Source: Pseudomonas knackmussii B13 (GTDB lineage: Bacteria > Pseudomonadota > Gammaproteobacteria > Pseudomonadales > Pseudomonadaceae). Taken from it: a DNA stretch of 64,000 nucleotides. This document shows, in pieces, positions 35,663-43,629 of the stretch. Where the stretch lies: positions 1,612,001-1,676,000 of the forward strand of contig NZ_HG322950.1 in the NCBI RefSeq assembly GCF_000689415.1, given 5' to 3'. Position 1 is the stretch's first letter, and the number at the start of each line of letters is the position of its first letter. The position numbers were made by a program, and so were the translations under genes. The notes beneath the pieces were generated by a model, which was not told where the DNA came from, did not search any database, and was given only the letters and a program-made list of their open reading frames with translations.

Positions 35663-36898
35663 ATGGCTTTGATCGTACAGAAATTTGGAGGGACCTCCGT
35701 CGGCACCGTCGAGCGAATCGAGCAGGTGGCCGAGAAGGTGAAGAAATTCCGCGAAGCGGGGGATGACATCGTCGTGGTGGTTTCCGCCATGAGCGGCGAG
35801 ACCAACCGCCTGATTGGCCTGGCCAAGCAGATCATGGAGCAACCGGTTCCGCGCGAACTGGACGTCATGGTCTCCACCGGCGAGCAGGTCACCATCGCCC
35901 TGCTGAGCATGGCCCTGATCAAGCGCGGTGTGCCGGCGGTCTCCTACACCGGCAACCAGGTGCGCATCCTGACCGACAGCGCGCACACTAAAGCACGCAT
36001 CCTGAGCATCGACGACGCGAACATCCGTGCCGACCTCAAGGCCGGTCGCGTGGTTGTAGTCGCCGGTTTCCAGGGCGTCGACGAACACGGCAACATCACC
36101 ACCCTCGGCCGTGGTGGCTCCGATACCACGGGCGTGGCCCTGGCTGCGGCGCTGAAGGCCGACGAGTGCCAGATCTATACCGACGTCGATGGCGTCTACA
36201 CCACCGATCCGCGCGTAGTGCCGCAGGCTCGCCGACTGGACAAGATCACCTTCGAAGAGATGCTGGAAATGGCCAGCCTCGGTTCCAAGGTGCTGCAGAT
36301 CCGCTCGGTGGAGTTCGCCGGCAAGTACAACGTTCCGCTGCGCGTGCTGCACAGCTTCCAGGAGGGTCCGGGCACCCTCATTACCCTTGATGAAGAGGAA
36401 TCCATGGAACAGCCGATCATCTCCGGCATCGCCTTCAACCGCGACGAAGCCAAGCTGACCATCCGTGGCGTACCGGATACTCCCGGCGTGGCCTTCAAGA
36501 TCCTTGGTCCGATCAGCGCGGCGAACATCGAAGTCGACATGATCGTGCAAAATGTTTCGCACGATAACACCACCGACTTCACCTTCACCGTCCATCGCAA
36601 CGACTACCTCGCCGCTCTGGAAATCCTCAAGCAGACCGCCGCCAACATCGGTGCGCGCGAAGCTACTGGCGACACCAACATCGCCAAGGTTTCCATCGTC
36701 GGTGTCGGTATGCGTTCCCACGCTGGCGTTGCCAGCCGCATGTTCGAGGCACTGGCCAAGGAGACCATCAACATCCAGATGATCTCCACTTCGGAAATCA
36801 AAGTTTCCGTGGTCATCGAGGAGAAGTATCTGGAGCTCGCGGTACGTGCCCTGCACACCGCATTCGAGCTCGACGCTCCGGCCCGTCAGGGCGAGTAA
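35663..36898 (+). CDS. lysC: Aspartate kinase LysC
   Basis: First enzyme of the aspartate family pathway, 411 residues. The catalytic domain starts MALIVQKFGGTSVGTVERIE; two ACT domains follow (about 265-340 and 345-411). An internal ATG at 36404 (M-E-Q-P-I-I-S-G-I), in frame at residue 248 and preceded by GAAGAGGAA, has the form of the separate beta-subunit start of alpha2beta2 aspartokinases. The start at 35663 is supported by the family N terminus. A strong terminator follows. Confidence 0.95.
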   Translation: MALIVQKFGGTSVGTVERIEQVAEKVKKFREAGDDIVVVVSAMSGETNRLIGLAKQIMEQPVPRELDVMVSTGEQVTIALLSMALIKRGVPAVSYTGNQVRILTDSAHTKARILSIDDANIRADLKAGRVVVVAGFQGVDEHGNITTLGRGGSDTTGVALAAALKADECQIYTDVDGVYTTDPRVVPQARRLDKITFEEMLEMASLGSKVLQIRSVEFAGKYNVPLRVLHSFQEGPGTLITLDEEESMEQPIISGIAFNRDEAKLTIRGVPDTPGVAFKILGPISAANIEVDMIVQNVSHDNTTDFTFTVHRNDYLAALEILKQTAANIGAREATGDTNIAKVSIVGVGMRSHAGVASRMFEALAKETINIQMISTSEIKVSVVIEEKYLELAVRALHTAFELDAPARQGE

Positions 36899-36911
36899 GA
36901 GCAGGTTATGC

Positions 36912-36947
36912 AAAAGGCGCGGCTAATCCCGCGCCTTTTGTCGTTTT
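36912..36947 (+). terminator. Rho-independent terminator of lysC
   Basis: Stem AAAAGGCGCGG (36912-36922) / CCGCGCCTTTT (36929-36939), followed by GTCGTTTTT. Confidence 0.9.
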
Positions 36948-37082
36948 TGATCGGGGCGTAGGAACTTTCATTCCCAGCGGACTGGTCAATACTTGGGTGA
37001 AGGAGCACACACTTGATTTTCGTGGCTCCGCCGCCATTTCTTTTTTGCAGACTGCTTATCCGAAACACGTAAGGAGAAAGGA

Positions 37083-37268
37083 ATGCTGATTCTGACTCGC
37101 CGGGTCGGAGAGACCCTGATGGTTGGTGATGACGTCACTGTGACCGTGCTGGGCGTCAAGGGAAATCAGGTGCGCATCGGTGTGAATGCGCCGAAGGAAG
37201 TCGCGGTGCACCGCGAAGAGATCTACCAGCGGATCCAGAAAGAAAAAGATCAAGAACCAAACCATTAA
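37083..37268 (+). CDS. rsmA: Carbon storage regulator RsmA/CsrA
   Basis: A 61-residue RNA-binding dimer that represses translation by covering GGA motifs at ribosome binding sites. The sequence MLILTRRVGETLMVGDDVTV, then VRIGVNAPKEVAVHREEIYQ, is almost invariant in the family, including the arginine in VAVHRE that contacts RNA. The start follows AAGGAGAAAGG. Located between lysC and the tRNA-Ser gene, as in PAO1. Confidence 0.97.
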   Translation: MLILTRRVGETLMVGDDVTVTVLGVKGNQVRIGVNAPKEVAVHREEIYQRIQKEKDQEPNH

Positions 37269-37329
37269 TTTTTCTCAAATTTTTCCTTTGCAAACGGGGA
37301 AAACATGGTTATCATGCGCCCCGTGTTGC

Positions 37330-37423
<94 letters not shown>

Positions 37424-37485
37424 GCACGCTCTGGTGTGAATGCGATGTCAGGTAGCTAAGCTACTGAAAAGATTGAAAAATCTTG

Positions 37486-37514
37486 TTGACAGAGCGAAAT
37501 GTTCAAACTAGAAT
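37486..37514 (+). promoter_or_regulatory. Consensus sigma-70 promoter of tRNA-Arg
   Basis: TTGACA (37486-37491) and TAGAAT (37509-37514) spaced by 17 bases, 16 bases before the tRNA-Arg gene; a near-consensus stable-RNA promoter. Confidence 0.88.
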
Positions 37515-37530
37515 TTGCGCCCTCATCAGC

Positions 37531-37607
37531 GCACTCATAGCTCAGCTGGATAGAGTACTCGGCTACGAACCGAGCGGTCGGAGGTTCGAATCCTCCTGAG
37601 TGCGCCA
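37531..37607 (+). tRNA. tRNA-Arg (anticodon ACG)
   Basis: 77 bases with encoded CCA. Acceptor GCACTCA pairs with TGAGTGC; the anticodon loop CTACGAA is closed by CTCGG/CCGAG, giving ACG (read as ICG after deamination). It has its own promoter and a terminator directly behind it. Confidence 0.97.
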
Positions 37608-37613
37608 CATACG

Positions 37614-37645
37614 AAAGGGCCTGCAGAAATGCAGGCCCTTTTTCT
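37614..37645 (+). terminator. Rho-independent terminator of tRNA-Arg
   Basis: AAAGGGCCTGCA / TGCAGGCCCTTT with a GAAA loop, then TTCTTT. Confidence 0.92.
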
Positions 37646-37663
37646 TTGCGCCGATTTTTTCTC

Positions 37664-38182
37664 CTAGCGCTTTTTCTTCGCCGATCCCTTCACACAGCCG
37701 AACTCGTCGAAGGTCACACTGCGCTGTGCCTTGCCCGGACGGGCGTGGTAGATGTAGCGGGTGCGACTGTCGGTTTGGGCAACCCTATCGGGCTTGCCAA
37801 GGGCGTTTTCCACATCGGCGCGGGTCATGCCGGTCCTGATCCGGCCCTGAATGATCGCTGTGCGGCGTTCGCTCTCGTCGAGCAGGTTGCCGCATCCATC
37901 CTGGCGTTCCCCGACAATGGTCAGTGCTGGGCGTTCTTCGGCTGTCGTGCGCTTTGTCGCGCGTGGCGCCTTCGGGCGGGCGAGGGGTACCGGTTTGCCG
38001 CTTCCAGGTGTTGGGTTGAAGGCTTCCTGCAGGTTCTGCAACTGATCTGGCGGGCAACCATGCTGGCTGAAGGTCAGGTGTCCGTCTGCCGACTCGCAGC
38101 GGTAAAGCGTCGCTGCTTGGCATTCCAGGGCTGTTCCGATTGTTAAGGCGAGGGCTATCCATCGTGGGTGGGGGTTGCACAT
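37664..38182 (-). CDS. DUF4124-containing exported protein
   Basis: A 172-residue protein with a signal peptide-like N terminus (hydrophobic IALALTIGTALE) and, just after, the DUF4124 pattern LYRCESADGHLTFSQHGCPP with paired cysteines. A C-terminal part (TRADVENALGKPDRV) resembles the small SmpA/OmlA-type fold. GAGGA precedes the start at 38182. Probably periplasmic; function unknown. It runs against the tRNA-Arg unit and shares its terminator region. Confidence 0.72.
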   Translation of the reverse strand: MCNPHPRWIALALTIGTALECQAATLYRCESADGHLTFSQHGCPPDQLQNLQEAFNPTPGSGKPVPLARPKAPRATKRTTAEERPALTIVGERQDGCGNLLDESERRTAIIQGRIRTGMTRADVENALGKPDRVAQTDSRTRYIYHARPGKAQRSVTFDEFGCVKGSAKKKR

Positions 38183-38357
38183 ATTCGGTCCTCATTGCCG
38201 AGCCTGCGCGCAGCTTATCCGCGACCCTGAAAGCGAATTCTCCGAGTGCCCTGAGTGAGACTTCCGGCGTCGCATTTGCTGAGTGAGAGACCTGCGAGCT
38301 TTTTCGTGCAAGCGATTGTTATATCCGTGTTTTTGTGACGCGAAAGCCGCAACTGAG

Positions 38358-38504
38358 TGTTATCATTCCCTCTATCTGCCCGACATGGGCGCGTGGGCAC
38401 ACCACCATGGACTTACCCAGTAGTTACTCCGAACCTCGATTGCCTGAACACGACCTGATGTTTTAAGCCCCCACGCGCTCCGCCGCTGGGGGTGGAGCCG
38501 TGCC
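38358..38504 (+). promoter_or_regulatory. Structured mgtE leader with candidate promoter
   Basis: An extended -10 (TGTTATCAT, 38358-38366) would start a leader near 38373. GCGCGTGGG (38389-38397) is exactly complementary to CCCACGCGC (38470-38478), a nine-pair long-range helix that would enclose the short ORF at 38407-38466. The same downstream arm overlaps CCCCCA (38468-38473), which can instead pair with TGGGGG (38487-38492), next to the mgtE Shine-Dalgarno GGAG (38494-38497). The two foldings exclude each other, the arrangement of an RNA switch. I do not recognise a known riboswitch class here. Confidence 0.5.
38407..38466 (+). CDS. Possible leader peptide upstream of mgtE
   Basis: A 19-residue ORF with the predicted product MDLPSSYSEPRLPEHDLMF, ending two bases before the mgtE-proximal hairpin arm. 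It is rich in proline and acidic residues, like the mgtL-type peptides that destabilise ribosomes at low magnesium. It has no convincing Shine-Dalgarno sequence. Its position within the two alternative helices is the main argument for it. Confidence 0.3.
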   Translation: MDLPSSYSEPRLPEHDLMF

Positions 38505-39947
38505 ATGACTGAAGTAGAAGCCAAAAAGCCGCAGGAAAGCCTGCAGGACCGCCTGAACCAGGTGGTCGAACTGCTGAACAAGCACAAGCTGGTTGAAGAC
38601 CTGGCGCACCGCCAGGAAGGCCAGCACCAGGGGCTCGTCGAGAACCTGGTCCACCGGCAGAACCTCGCCGAGCTCCAGCGCAAGCTGGACGACCTGCACC
38701 CCGCCGACATCGCCCACATCCTCGAGTCCCTGCCGCTGGACGACCGCCTGACGGTCTGGCAGTTGGTCAAGGCCGAGCGCGACGGCGACATCCTTCTCGA
38801 AGTATCCGACGCCGTCCGCGAGACGCTGATCGCCGACATGGACGATCACGAGATCCTCGCCGCGGCCAAGGAGATGGACGCCGACGAACTCGCCGACCTC
38901 GCGCCGGAACTGCCGCGCGACGTGGTCCACGAACTGATGGAAACCCTCGATGCGCAGCAGCGCGAGCGTGTTCGCTCTGCGCTGTCGTACGAGGAAGACC
39001 AGGTCGGCGCGCTCATGGACTTCGAGATGGTCACCATCCGCGACGACGTCAGTCTGGAAGTGGTCCTGCGCTATCTGCGTCGCTTGAAGGAGTTGCCGGG
39101 CCACACCGACAAGCTCTTCGTGGTCGACTACGACGGCGTGCTCAAGGGCGTGCTGCCGATCAAGCGCCTGCTGGTCAACGATCCGGACAAGGACGTGGCG
39201 GAGGTCATGGCTACCGACCCGGTAACCTTCCAGCCCGACGAAGACGGCTACGACGCGGCCCAGGCGTTCGAGCGTTACGACCTGATCTCCGCGCCTGTCG
39301 TGGACAAGAACGGCAAGCTGATCGGCCGTCTGACCATCGACGAGATGGTCGACCTCATCCGCGAGGAAAGCGAAAGCGAAGTGCTGAGCATGGCCGGTCT
39401 GCGCGAGGAGGAGGACATCTTTGCCTCGGTGTGGAAGTCGGTACGCAACCGCTGGACCTGGCTGGCCACCAACCTCATCACGGCCTTCATCGCCTCGCGC
39501 GTGATCGGCCTGTTCGAAGGCTCCATCGAGAAGCTGGTGGCGCTGGCTGCGCTGATGCCGATCGTTGCCGGCATCGGCGGCAACTCCGGCAACCAGACCA
39601 TCACCATGATCGTCCGTGCCATCGCACTGGATCAGGTGCAGGCCAGCAATGCCTCAAGGCTGCTGCGCAAGGAAGTAGGCGTCTCCCTGGTCAACGGCCT
39701 GGTATGGGGCGGCGTGATCGGTATCGTTGCCTACTACCTCTACGGCAACTGGGAGCTTGGCCTGGTGATGACCGCGGCCATGACGCTCAACCTGCTGCTT
39801 GCGGCCATGGCCGGTGTGATCATCCCGATGACCCTGCTGCGCATGGGGCGCGACCCGGCGATGGGCTCCAGCGTGCTGATCACCGCGATGACCGACAGCG
39901 GTGGCTTCTTCATCTTCCTGGGGCTGGCCACGCTGTTCCTCATGTAG
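38505..39947 (+). CDS. mgtE: Magnesium transporter MgtE
   Basis: Dimeric Mg2+ channel of 480 residues. In order: cytoplasmic N domain of short helical repeats (about 30-165, DLHPADIAHILESLPLDDRL), two CBS domains (about 165-290, VMATDPVTFQPDEDGYDAAQ), the plug helix, and five membrane segments from about 320 (GIGGNSGNQTITMIVRAIAL contains the conserved pore region). GGAG lies seven bases before the ATG. Single gene with its own terminator; regulated perhaps through its leader. Confidence 0.95.
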   Translation: MTEVEAKKPQESLQDRLNQVVELLNKHKLVEDLAHRQEGQHQGLVENLVHRQNLAELQRKLDDLHPADIAHILESLPLDDRLTVWQLVKAERDGDILLEVSDAVRETLIADMDDHEILAAAKEMDADELADLAPELPRDVVHELMETLDAQQRERVRSALSYEEDQVGALMDFEMVTIRDDVSLEVVLRYLRRLKELPGHTDKLFVVDYDGVLKGVLPIKRLLVNDPDKDVAEVMATDPVTFQPDEDGYDAAQAFERYDLISAPVVDKNGKLIGRLTIDEMVDLIREESESEVLSMAGLREEEDIFASVWKSVRNRWTWLATNLITAFIASRVIGLFEGSIEKLVALAALMPIVAGIGGNSGNQTITMIVRAIALDQVQASNASRLLRKEVGVSLVNGLVWGGVIGIVAYYLYGNWELGLVMTAAMTLNLLLAAMAGVIIPMTLLRMGRDPAMGSSVLITAMTDSGGFFIFLGLATLFLM

Positions 39948-39965
39948 CCTCCAAGGCTGCAAGCG

Positions 39966-39993
39966 AACCGCCTTCGGGCGGTTTTTGCTTTTT
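39966..39993 (+). terminator. Rho-independent terminator of mgtE
   Basis: AACCGCC-TTCG-GGCGGTT followed by TTTGCTTTTT; the outer bases AAGC/GCTT extend the pairing. Confidence 0.9.
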
Positions 39994-40314
39994 GGGGGCG
40001 CTAGGTGGGTGCCAAGTCGGTGAAAGCTTCTCAAAGGCCGGTGAAATGCAGCAGGGATCATCACGGTAGTGTTCCTGCCATAGAACCTCTCCCGCTCATC
40101 AACAAGACCGCGACGATGTGCCCGGTCACCGTGCAGGCGGGTGACGCGGTTATCGCCGCTGCACGCAAGGCTCCTGATGTCATCGATCATCTGGGATGCG
40201 ATCGAACCTGCTCGCCGTGCGTCTCGACGTGACGAGCGAAAGCGAGTCCTATCAGGCCGTCATGGGCCAGGTCTTCGAACGGGTAGGTCAGTCCGCAGCC
40301 GCCATGTCGGCGTC
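39994..40314. other. Intergenic between mgtE and IS element
   Basis: No recognised gene. A 41-codon frame at 40196-40321 runs into the IS end and uses an IS base for its stop; its peptide is not recognised. Before the insertion this region continued into the amrZ terminator now at 41647. The left copy of the target duplication, GTC, is at 40312-40314. Confidence 0.5.
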
Positions 40315-40362
40315 TGTCTAGTCCTGAAATAGGTTTACACCTCTCAGGCCATGCTCCAGACC

Positions 40363-41160
40363 TCAGAACGCCCGATGCACCGCATCGGGCGTTTTGTATT
40401 TCAGGGCCAGGTGAGGGCGCTCGCGGTTATAGATGTCGACGGCTTCACGCACCATGCGGCGCGCCTGCGCGAGGTCGGCGGGAGGATGCTCCAGCAACTC
40501 GTTCTTCAGGATGCCGTTGACGCGCTCAGCCAGCGCATTCTGGTAACAGTCGTAGCCGTCGGTCATCGAGCAGATTGCTCCGTGCTGCGCGTGCAGGCGT
40601 TGGTAAAGCCCCGAGCAGTACTGAATTCCTCGGTCGGAGTGATGCACCAGGGGTTCCTGCGTCGTGCGGCGCCGCAGGGCCTGGCTGTAGGCATGGGCCA
40701 CCGACTCGGCGTGCAGGCTGTCGTGGACGTGATGGCCGACGATCTTGCGCGAATAGGCGTCGGTGACCAGGCTCAGGTACAGCGGGCCGCTCTGGCTGGG
40801 CAGATAGGTGATGTCGGCAACCCAGACGCGCTCCGGCGCATCGGGCAAGACCTGTTGCGGCCCTGGCTTGAGCAGATTGGGATGGCGATGGAACCGGTGA
40901 AAACTGTGGGTGGTCTTGTGGTACGCCCGCTTGGGTCGAACCAGCAGGCGGTGCTCGGCCAGCACCCGGAACAGGCGATCGCGCCCAACTCGCAACGCGG
41001 CTTCCGCTTGCTGCTGCAACAGATAATGCAGCTTGCGTGCTCCCAGGCGCGGCTGACGCATCCGTACCTGCCGCACGAACTGGGCGATCTGTCGATCCTG
41101 CTGGCTGCGCTGATCCGCCGCCCGGTTGCGCTGGTAGTACGCCTGGCGGCTGATGCCCAT
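40363..41160 (-). CDS. IS3-family transposase OrfB (integrase core)
   Basis: A 265-residue DDE transposase domain starting at 41160 if translated alone. N-terminal HTH_21-like region (QPRLGARKLHYLLQQQ), then the rve core with catalytic D in RVWVADITYL, D in HHSDRGIQY and E in NALAERVNGILKNEL. The frame is open upstream to 41232, so the functional product is probably the OrfAB fusion made by -1 frameshifting. Confidence 0.93.
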   Translation of the reverse strand: MGISRQAYYQRNRAADQRSQQDRQIAQFVRQVRMRQPRLGARKLHYLLQQQAEAALRVGRDRLFRVLAEHRLLVRPKRAYHKTTHSFHRFHRHPNLLKPGPQQVLPDAPERVWVADITYLPSQSGPLYLSLVTDAYSRKIVGHHVHDSLHAESVAHAYSQALRRRTTQEPLVHHSDRGIQYCSGLYQRLHAQHGAICSMTDGYDCYQNALAERVNGILKNELLEHPPADLAQARRMVREAVDIYNRERPHLALKYKTPDAVHRAF

Positions 41161-41183
41161 GAACTGGCAAGCCCTGCTAACAC

Positions 41184-41585
41184 TCAGCGCTTGGACTTGC
41201 CTTTGCGTGAGGACTTGCCGGGACGCTTTTTTACGATCGAAACGCCGTAGTCATTCTTCAGCACATTCACCACGGCCTCGAAGAACTGCGCCTTCTGGCT
41301 CATCACCTCAAGCTGCTGCTCGAGTTCCTTGATGCGTTGTTCCGGGGTCAATGGCAATTTCGGGGTATTCATATCCGGGCTCCGAGCCTTTCGAAGGGAG
41401 GCGCCCTGGTTCCAGTCCTGCCGGCCATGCTTGCGTAACCACACCAGCACCGTCGAGCGGCCCTGGATGCCATAGCGGGCCTGAGCCTCCTTGTAGCTCA
41501 TTTCTCCTTTTTCGACCTGGTCGACCACCGCCAGTTTAAAAGCCAGCGTGTAATCACGCTGGCTGCGACGAACACCTTCTGCCAT
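41184..41585 (-). CDS. IS3-family transposase OrfA (HTH)
   Basis: A 133-residue protein with a helix-turn-helix (RRSQRDYTLAFKLAVVDQVE, then YGIQGRSTVLVWLRKHG) and a leucine-zipper-like segment (RIKELEQQLEVMSQKAQFFE). The slippery heptamer AAAAAAG occupies 41226-41232 (minus strand), and slipping back one base leads into an open frame all the way to OrfB. The start at 41585 is the first good ATG; the frame to 41645 enters the terminal repeat. Confidence 0.92.
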   Translation of the reverse strand: MAEGVRRSQRDYTLAFKLAVVDQVEKGEMSYKEAQARYGIQGRSTVLVWLRKHGRQDWNQGASLRKARSPDMNTPKLPLTPEQRIKELEQQLEVMSQKAQFFEAVVNVLKNDYGVSIVKKRPGKSSRKGKSKR

Positions 41586-41646
41586 CGGGGGCTCTCCTGA
41601 AATAAGGGCGAAGGTGTAAACCTTATTCAGGACGGGACAGTCCAAC

Positions 41647-41677
41647 GAAAAAAGCCGGCGCTGGGCCGGCTTTTTCG
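41647..41677 (-). terminator. Terminator of amrZ
   Basis: AAAAAAGCCGGC and GCCGGCTTTTTC face each other, with A and T runs on the two sides, so it can act in either direction. The IS element is inserted only a few bases beyond it. Confidence 0.88.
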
Positions 41678-41689
41678 GGGTGAAGGCGA

Positions 41690-42022
41690 TCAGCCTTCGT
41701 TTTGCGCCATTTCCGCATCGTGCGCGATCAGCGCGATCAGCGCGTTCTGCTGGCGATGGGTCAGTTGGCGGAAGCGTTGCAGCAGCTCGCGCTCGTGCAG
41801 GCTGAGCTCGGGGCTGTCCAGGCGCAGGTTCATGTGGTCCTGCAGGGCGCCCTCTTGCAGCAGGCTCTGCTCCAGGCGGGCGATGATCTCCGAGTTCATG
41901 CTGCGATGGTGGCCGCGGGCGACCTCGGCGATGCGTTCACGCATGCCTTCGGGCAGGCGGACAACGAATTTGTCAGCGGTGCGACTGGAGTAGGAGGGGG
42001 TTGCCTGTTTCAGTGGGCGCAT
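41690..42022 (-). CDS. amrZ: Ribbon-helix-helix regulator AmrZ (AlgZ)
   Basis: A 110-residue Arc-type DNA-binding protein whose sequence is close to P. aeruginosa AmrZ: MRPLKQATPSYSSRTADKFV with a flexible N terminus, the ribbon-helix-helix (about 17-52, VVRLPEGMRERIAEVARGHH then SMNSEIIARLEQS), and a C-terminal tetramerisation part (LQRFRQLTHRQQNALIALIA). In P. aeruginosa it activates alginate genes and represses flagellar, psl and its own genes. In PAO1 it lies near the phn operon; here only phnN remains beside it. Confidence 0.95.
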   Translation of the reverse strand: MRPLKQATPSYSSRTADKFVVRLPEGMRERIAEVARGHHRSMNSEIIARLEQSLLQEGALQDHMNLRLDSPELSLHERELLQRFRQLTHRQQNALIALIAHDAEMAQNEG

Positions 42023-42470
42023 ACAATAAACCTGTAAGTCAGGGAAACGGTGCCAGGGCTATGTTCGAGTCCCTTGGACAGCGAAATCCGTCGGCCGTTC
42101 AGCGCAGAGTCAGTGTTCTGGTGAATAACCAATTACTTGACGTCAATTCTGCGACGTATTTTGCTTTCGATGAAGGCTAATTGCCAGCACCAATCGTCCG
42201 AAATGCGAGCCTATCGGCAGAACTTTCTTTCGATTGGTTAATGACACCTTGAGACACGTTATTGAGATTAGTCCATGTCCAAGGGCTCAGCTGCCATTGC
42301 GCCAGCATTCTACGGGCTAAAAACGGCATTTCCCGCGTTGGATGAAATGATGGCACAGTGCGGGCGCCGGTGCAGCCCGGCAAAATCGGCGGCTTTTCTC
42401 ATTGCTACATCTCCCGAGGGTATGATGCACGCCGTTCGCCAGGCACTCGGCGGATGCGGGCAGAGAAGAA
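42023..42470. promoter_or_regulatory. Divergent amrZ / phnN region
   Basis: A 448-base spacer with local AT-rich stretches (42120-42260), suggesting promoters. In P. aeruginosa amrZ is transcribed from an AlgU-dependent start about 300 bases upstream, so a long amrZ leader is expected here; I could not place a convincing AlgU box on the minus strand. No supported gene. Confidence 0.45.
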
Positions 42471-43046
42471 ATGACGGGCAGACTGATCTATCTGATGGGA
42501 CCTTCGGGGGCGGGCAAGGACAGCCTGTTGCAAGCGGCTGCGCGGCCCCTGGCCGATCACGGCGCGCACATCGTGCGGCGGGTGATCACACGCTCGGCCG
42601 AGGCGGTTGGCGAGGATGCCGAGGCGGTCACGCCTGAGGCCTTTGCCGAGCGCGAAGCGACCGACGCCTTCGCCATGAGCTGGCGCGCCAACGGGCTGTG
42701 CTACGGCATTCCGCGACAAATAGACGCGTGGCTCGCGCAAGGCAAGGCGGTGCTGGTGAATGGCTCGCGCGGATACCTGGCTGAGGCACGCCGACGTTAT
42801 CCGGACTTGCTTGCCGTATTGCTCAAGGTCGAACCGGAGGTGCTCCGGAAACGTCTTCTGGCGCGTGGACGCGAGTCGCTGGACGAGATCGAAGCGCGCC
42901 TGGCCCGCAATGCCTCGTTCGCCGAAGGGTTGCAGGGACCGCTGGTGGTGTTGGACAACTCGGCCGCACTGGAAGATTGCGTGCAGCGCCTGCTGGTCCT
43001 TGTGGCAAGCACTGCGGCTATCAGTCCAGAGACAACGAGAGGCTGA
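42471..43046 (+). CDS. phnN: Ribose 1,5-bisphosphokinase PhnN
   Basis: A 191-residue guanylate-kinase-fold enzyme with the P-loop GPSGAGKD at residues 10-17 (in MTGRLIYLMGPSGAGKDSLL), VRRVITRSAEAVGEDAEAV and VLVNGSRGYLAEARRRYPDL. It makes PRPP from ribose 1,5-bisphosphate in the C-P lyase pathway. No other phn C-P lyase gene lies in the window, so it is either an orphan or works with a distant locus. Its 3' end overlaps the convergent GNAT gene by 26 bases. Confidence 0.9.
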   Translation: MTGRLIYLMGPSGAGKDSLLQAAARPLADHGAHIVRRVITRSAEAVGEDAEAVTPEAFAEREATDAFAMSWRANGLCYGIPRQIDAWLAQGKAVLVNGSRGYLAEARRRYPDLLAVLLKVEPEVLRKRLLARGRESLDEIEARLARNASFAEGLQGPLVVLDNSAALEDCVQRLLVLVASTAAISPETTRG

Positions 43047-43509
43047 CACCGTGGGCACTAAAGCCCATGGCCGCATAAAAGCGATGGGCGGCTTCGCGTT
43101 GCAGATGACTGGACAGCGCCAGCTTGTAGCAACCCCACTCTCGCGCCTGTTCCACCGCTCGGCGAATCAACGCCTGGCCGACTCCCTGGCCGCGTGCGCG
43201 GCTGTCCACCACCATGTCTTCCAGCACTGCGGAACGGGCGAAGTTGTGCGCGATATGTTCGATCAGGTGCAGGCTGCATGTGCCCAGCAGGGTGCCGTCG
43301 CGCTCGGCGACCAGGGTAAGGGTTTGCGTTCCCGGCTGTTCCAGGCAGCGAGCCAGTCGCAGCGTATCCAGCGGGGGCTCGTCATTGCCGAGTTGCTGCA
43401 GCAGCGCTGCCAGGGCCACGGCGTCGCTACCCTCGGCGGAGCGCACGTCAAAGGTGGCAAGCGGCGAGTCGGGAATCAACGGGTGTGAGCTGTGGCTGTC
43501 CTGGGTCAT
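43021..43509 (-). CDS. GNAT family N-acetyltransferase
   Basis: A 162-residue acetyltransferase with the acetyl-CoA motif VDSRARGQGVGQALIRRAVE (about residues 102-121) and the C-terminal HLQREAAHRFYAAMGF. The start at 43509 (MTQDSHSSHPLIPD) is chosen since the longer frame to 43644 reads into the tRNA gene. Proximity to phnN raises the possibility of a PhnO-like aminoalkylphosphonate acetyltransferase, but the sequence gives no proof; many GNATs look alike. Confidence 0.8.
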   Translation of the reverse strand: MTQDSHSSHPLIPDSPLATFDVRSAEGSDAVALAALLQQLGNDEPPLDTLRLARCLEQPGTQTLTLVAERDGTLLGTCSLHLIEHIAHNFARSAVLEDMVVDSRARGQGVGQALIRRAVEQAREWGCYKLALSSHLQREAAHRFYAAMGFSAHGVSLSLSLD

Positions 43510-43629
43510 CTGCGCATTCCACGGGAGAGCACGATTTCGCCCTGTGCGGCCTGCCGGCGGCATGACAAATCCGTCGACGCTGGTTAACATGCCGACCCGG
43601 TCGCCACCAGGCGTACTGCTCCTCGGCGT

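Larger units (their letters stand above)
40315..41639 (-). mobile_element. IS3-family insertion sequence (IS150-like), complete
   Basis: 1325 bases. The terminal inverted repeats are 40315-40342 and 41612-41639; both begin TGTC when read inward and share GTCCTGAA and AGGTTTACACCT, with about 24 of 28 bases identical. Direct repeats GTC (40312-40314 and 41640-41642) are a 3-bp target duplication. Two transposase frames on the minus strand overlap by an A6G slippery sequence. All parts appear intact, so the element may be active and the insertion recent. Confidence 0.9.

Noticed and set aside
40196..40321. 41-codon ORF upstream of the IS element
   Set aside because: Its stop uses IS bases and the peptide is not recognised; possibly a chance frame or a fragment, not enough to call a gene.
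42220..42246. GAACTT resembling an AlgU -35 box in the amrZ/phnN gap
   Set aside because: It is on the strand of phnN rather than amrZ, and no good -10 follows at 16-17 bases.
42351..42368. TGGCACAGTGCGGGCG resembling a sigma-54 promoter before phnN
   Set aside because: The -24 box is good and the spacing fits, but the -12 box is GGGC rather than TTGC; too weak to list.
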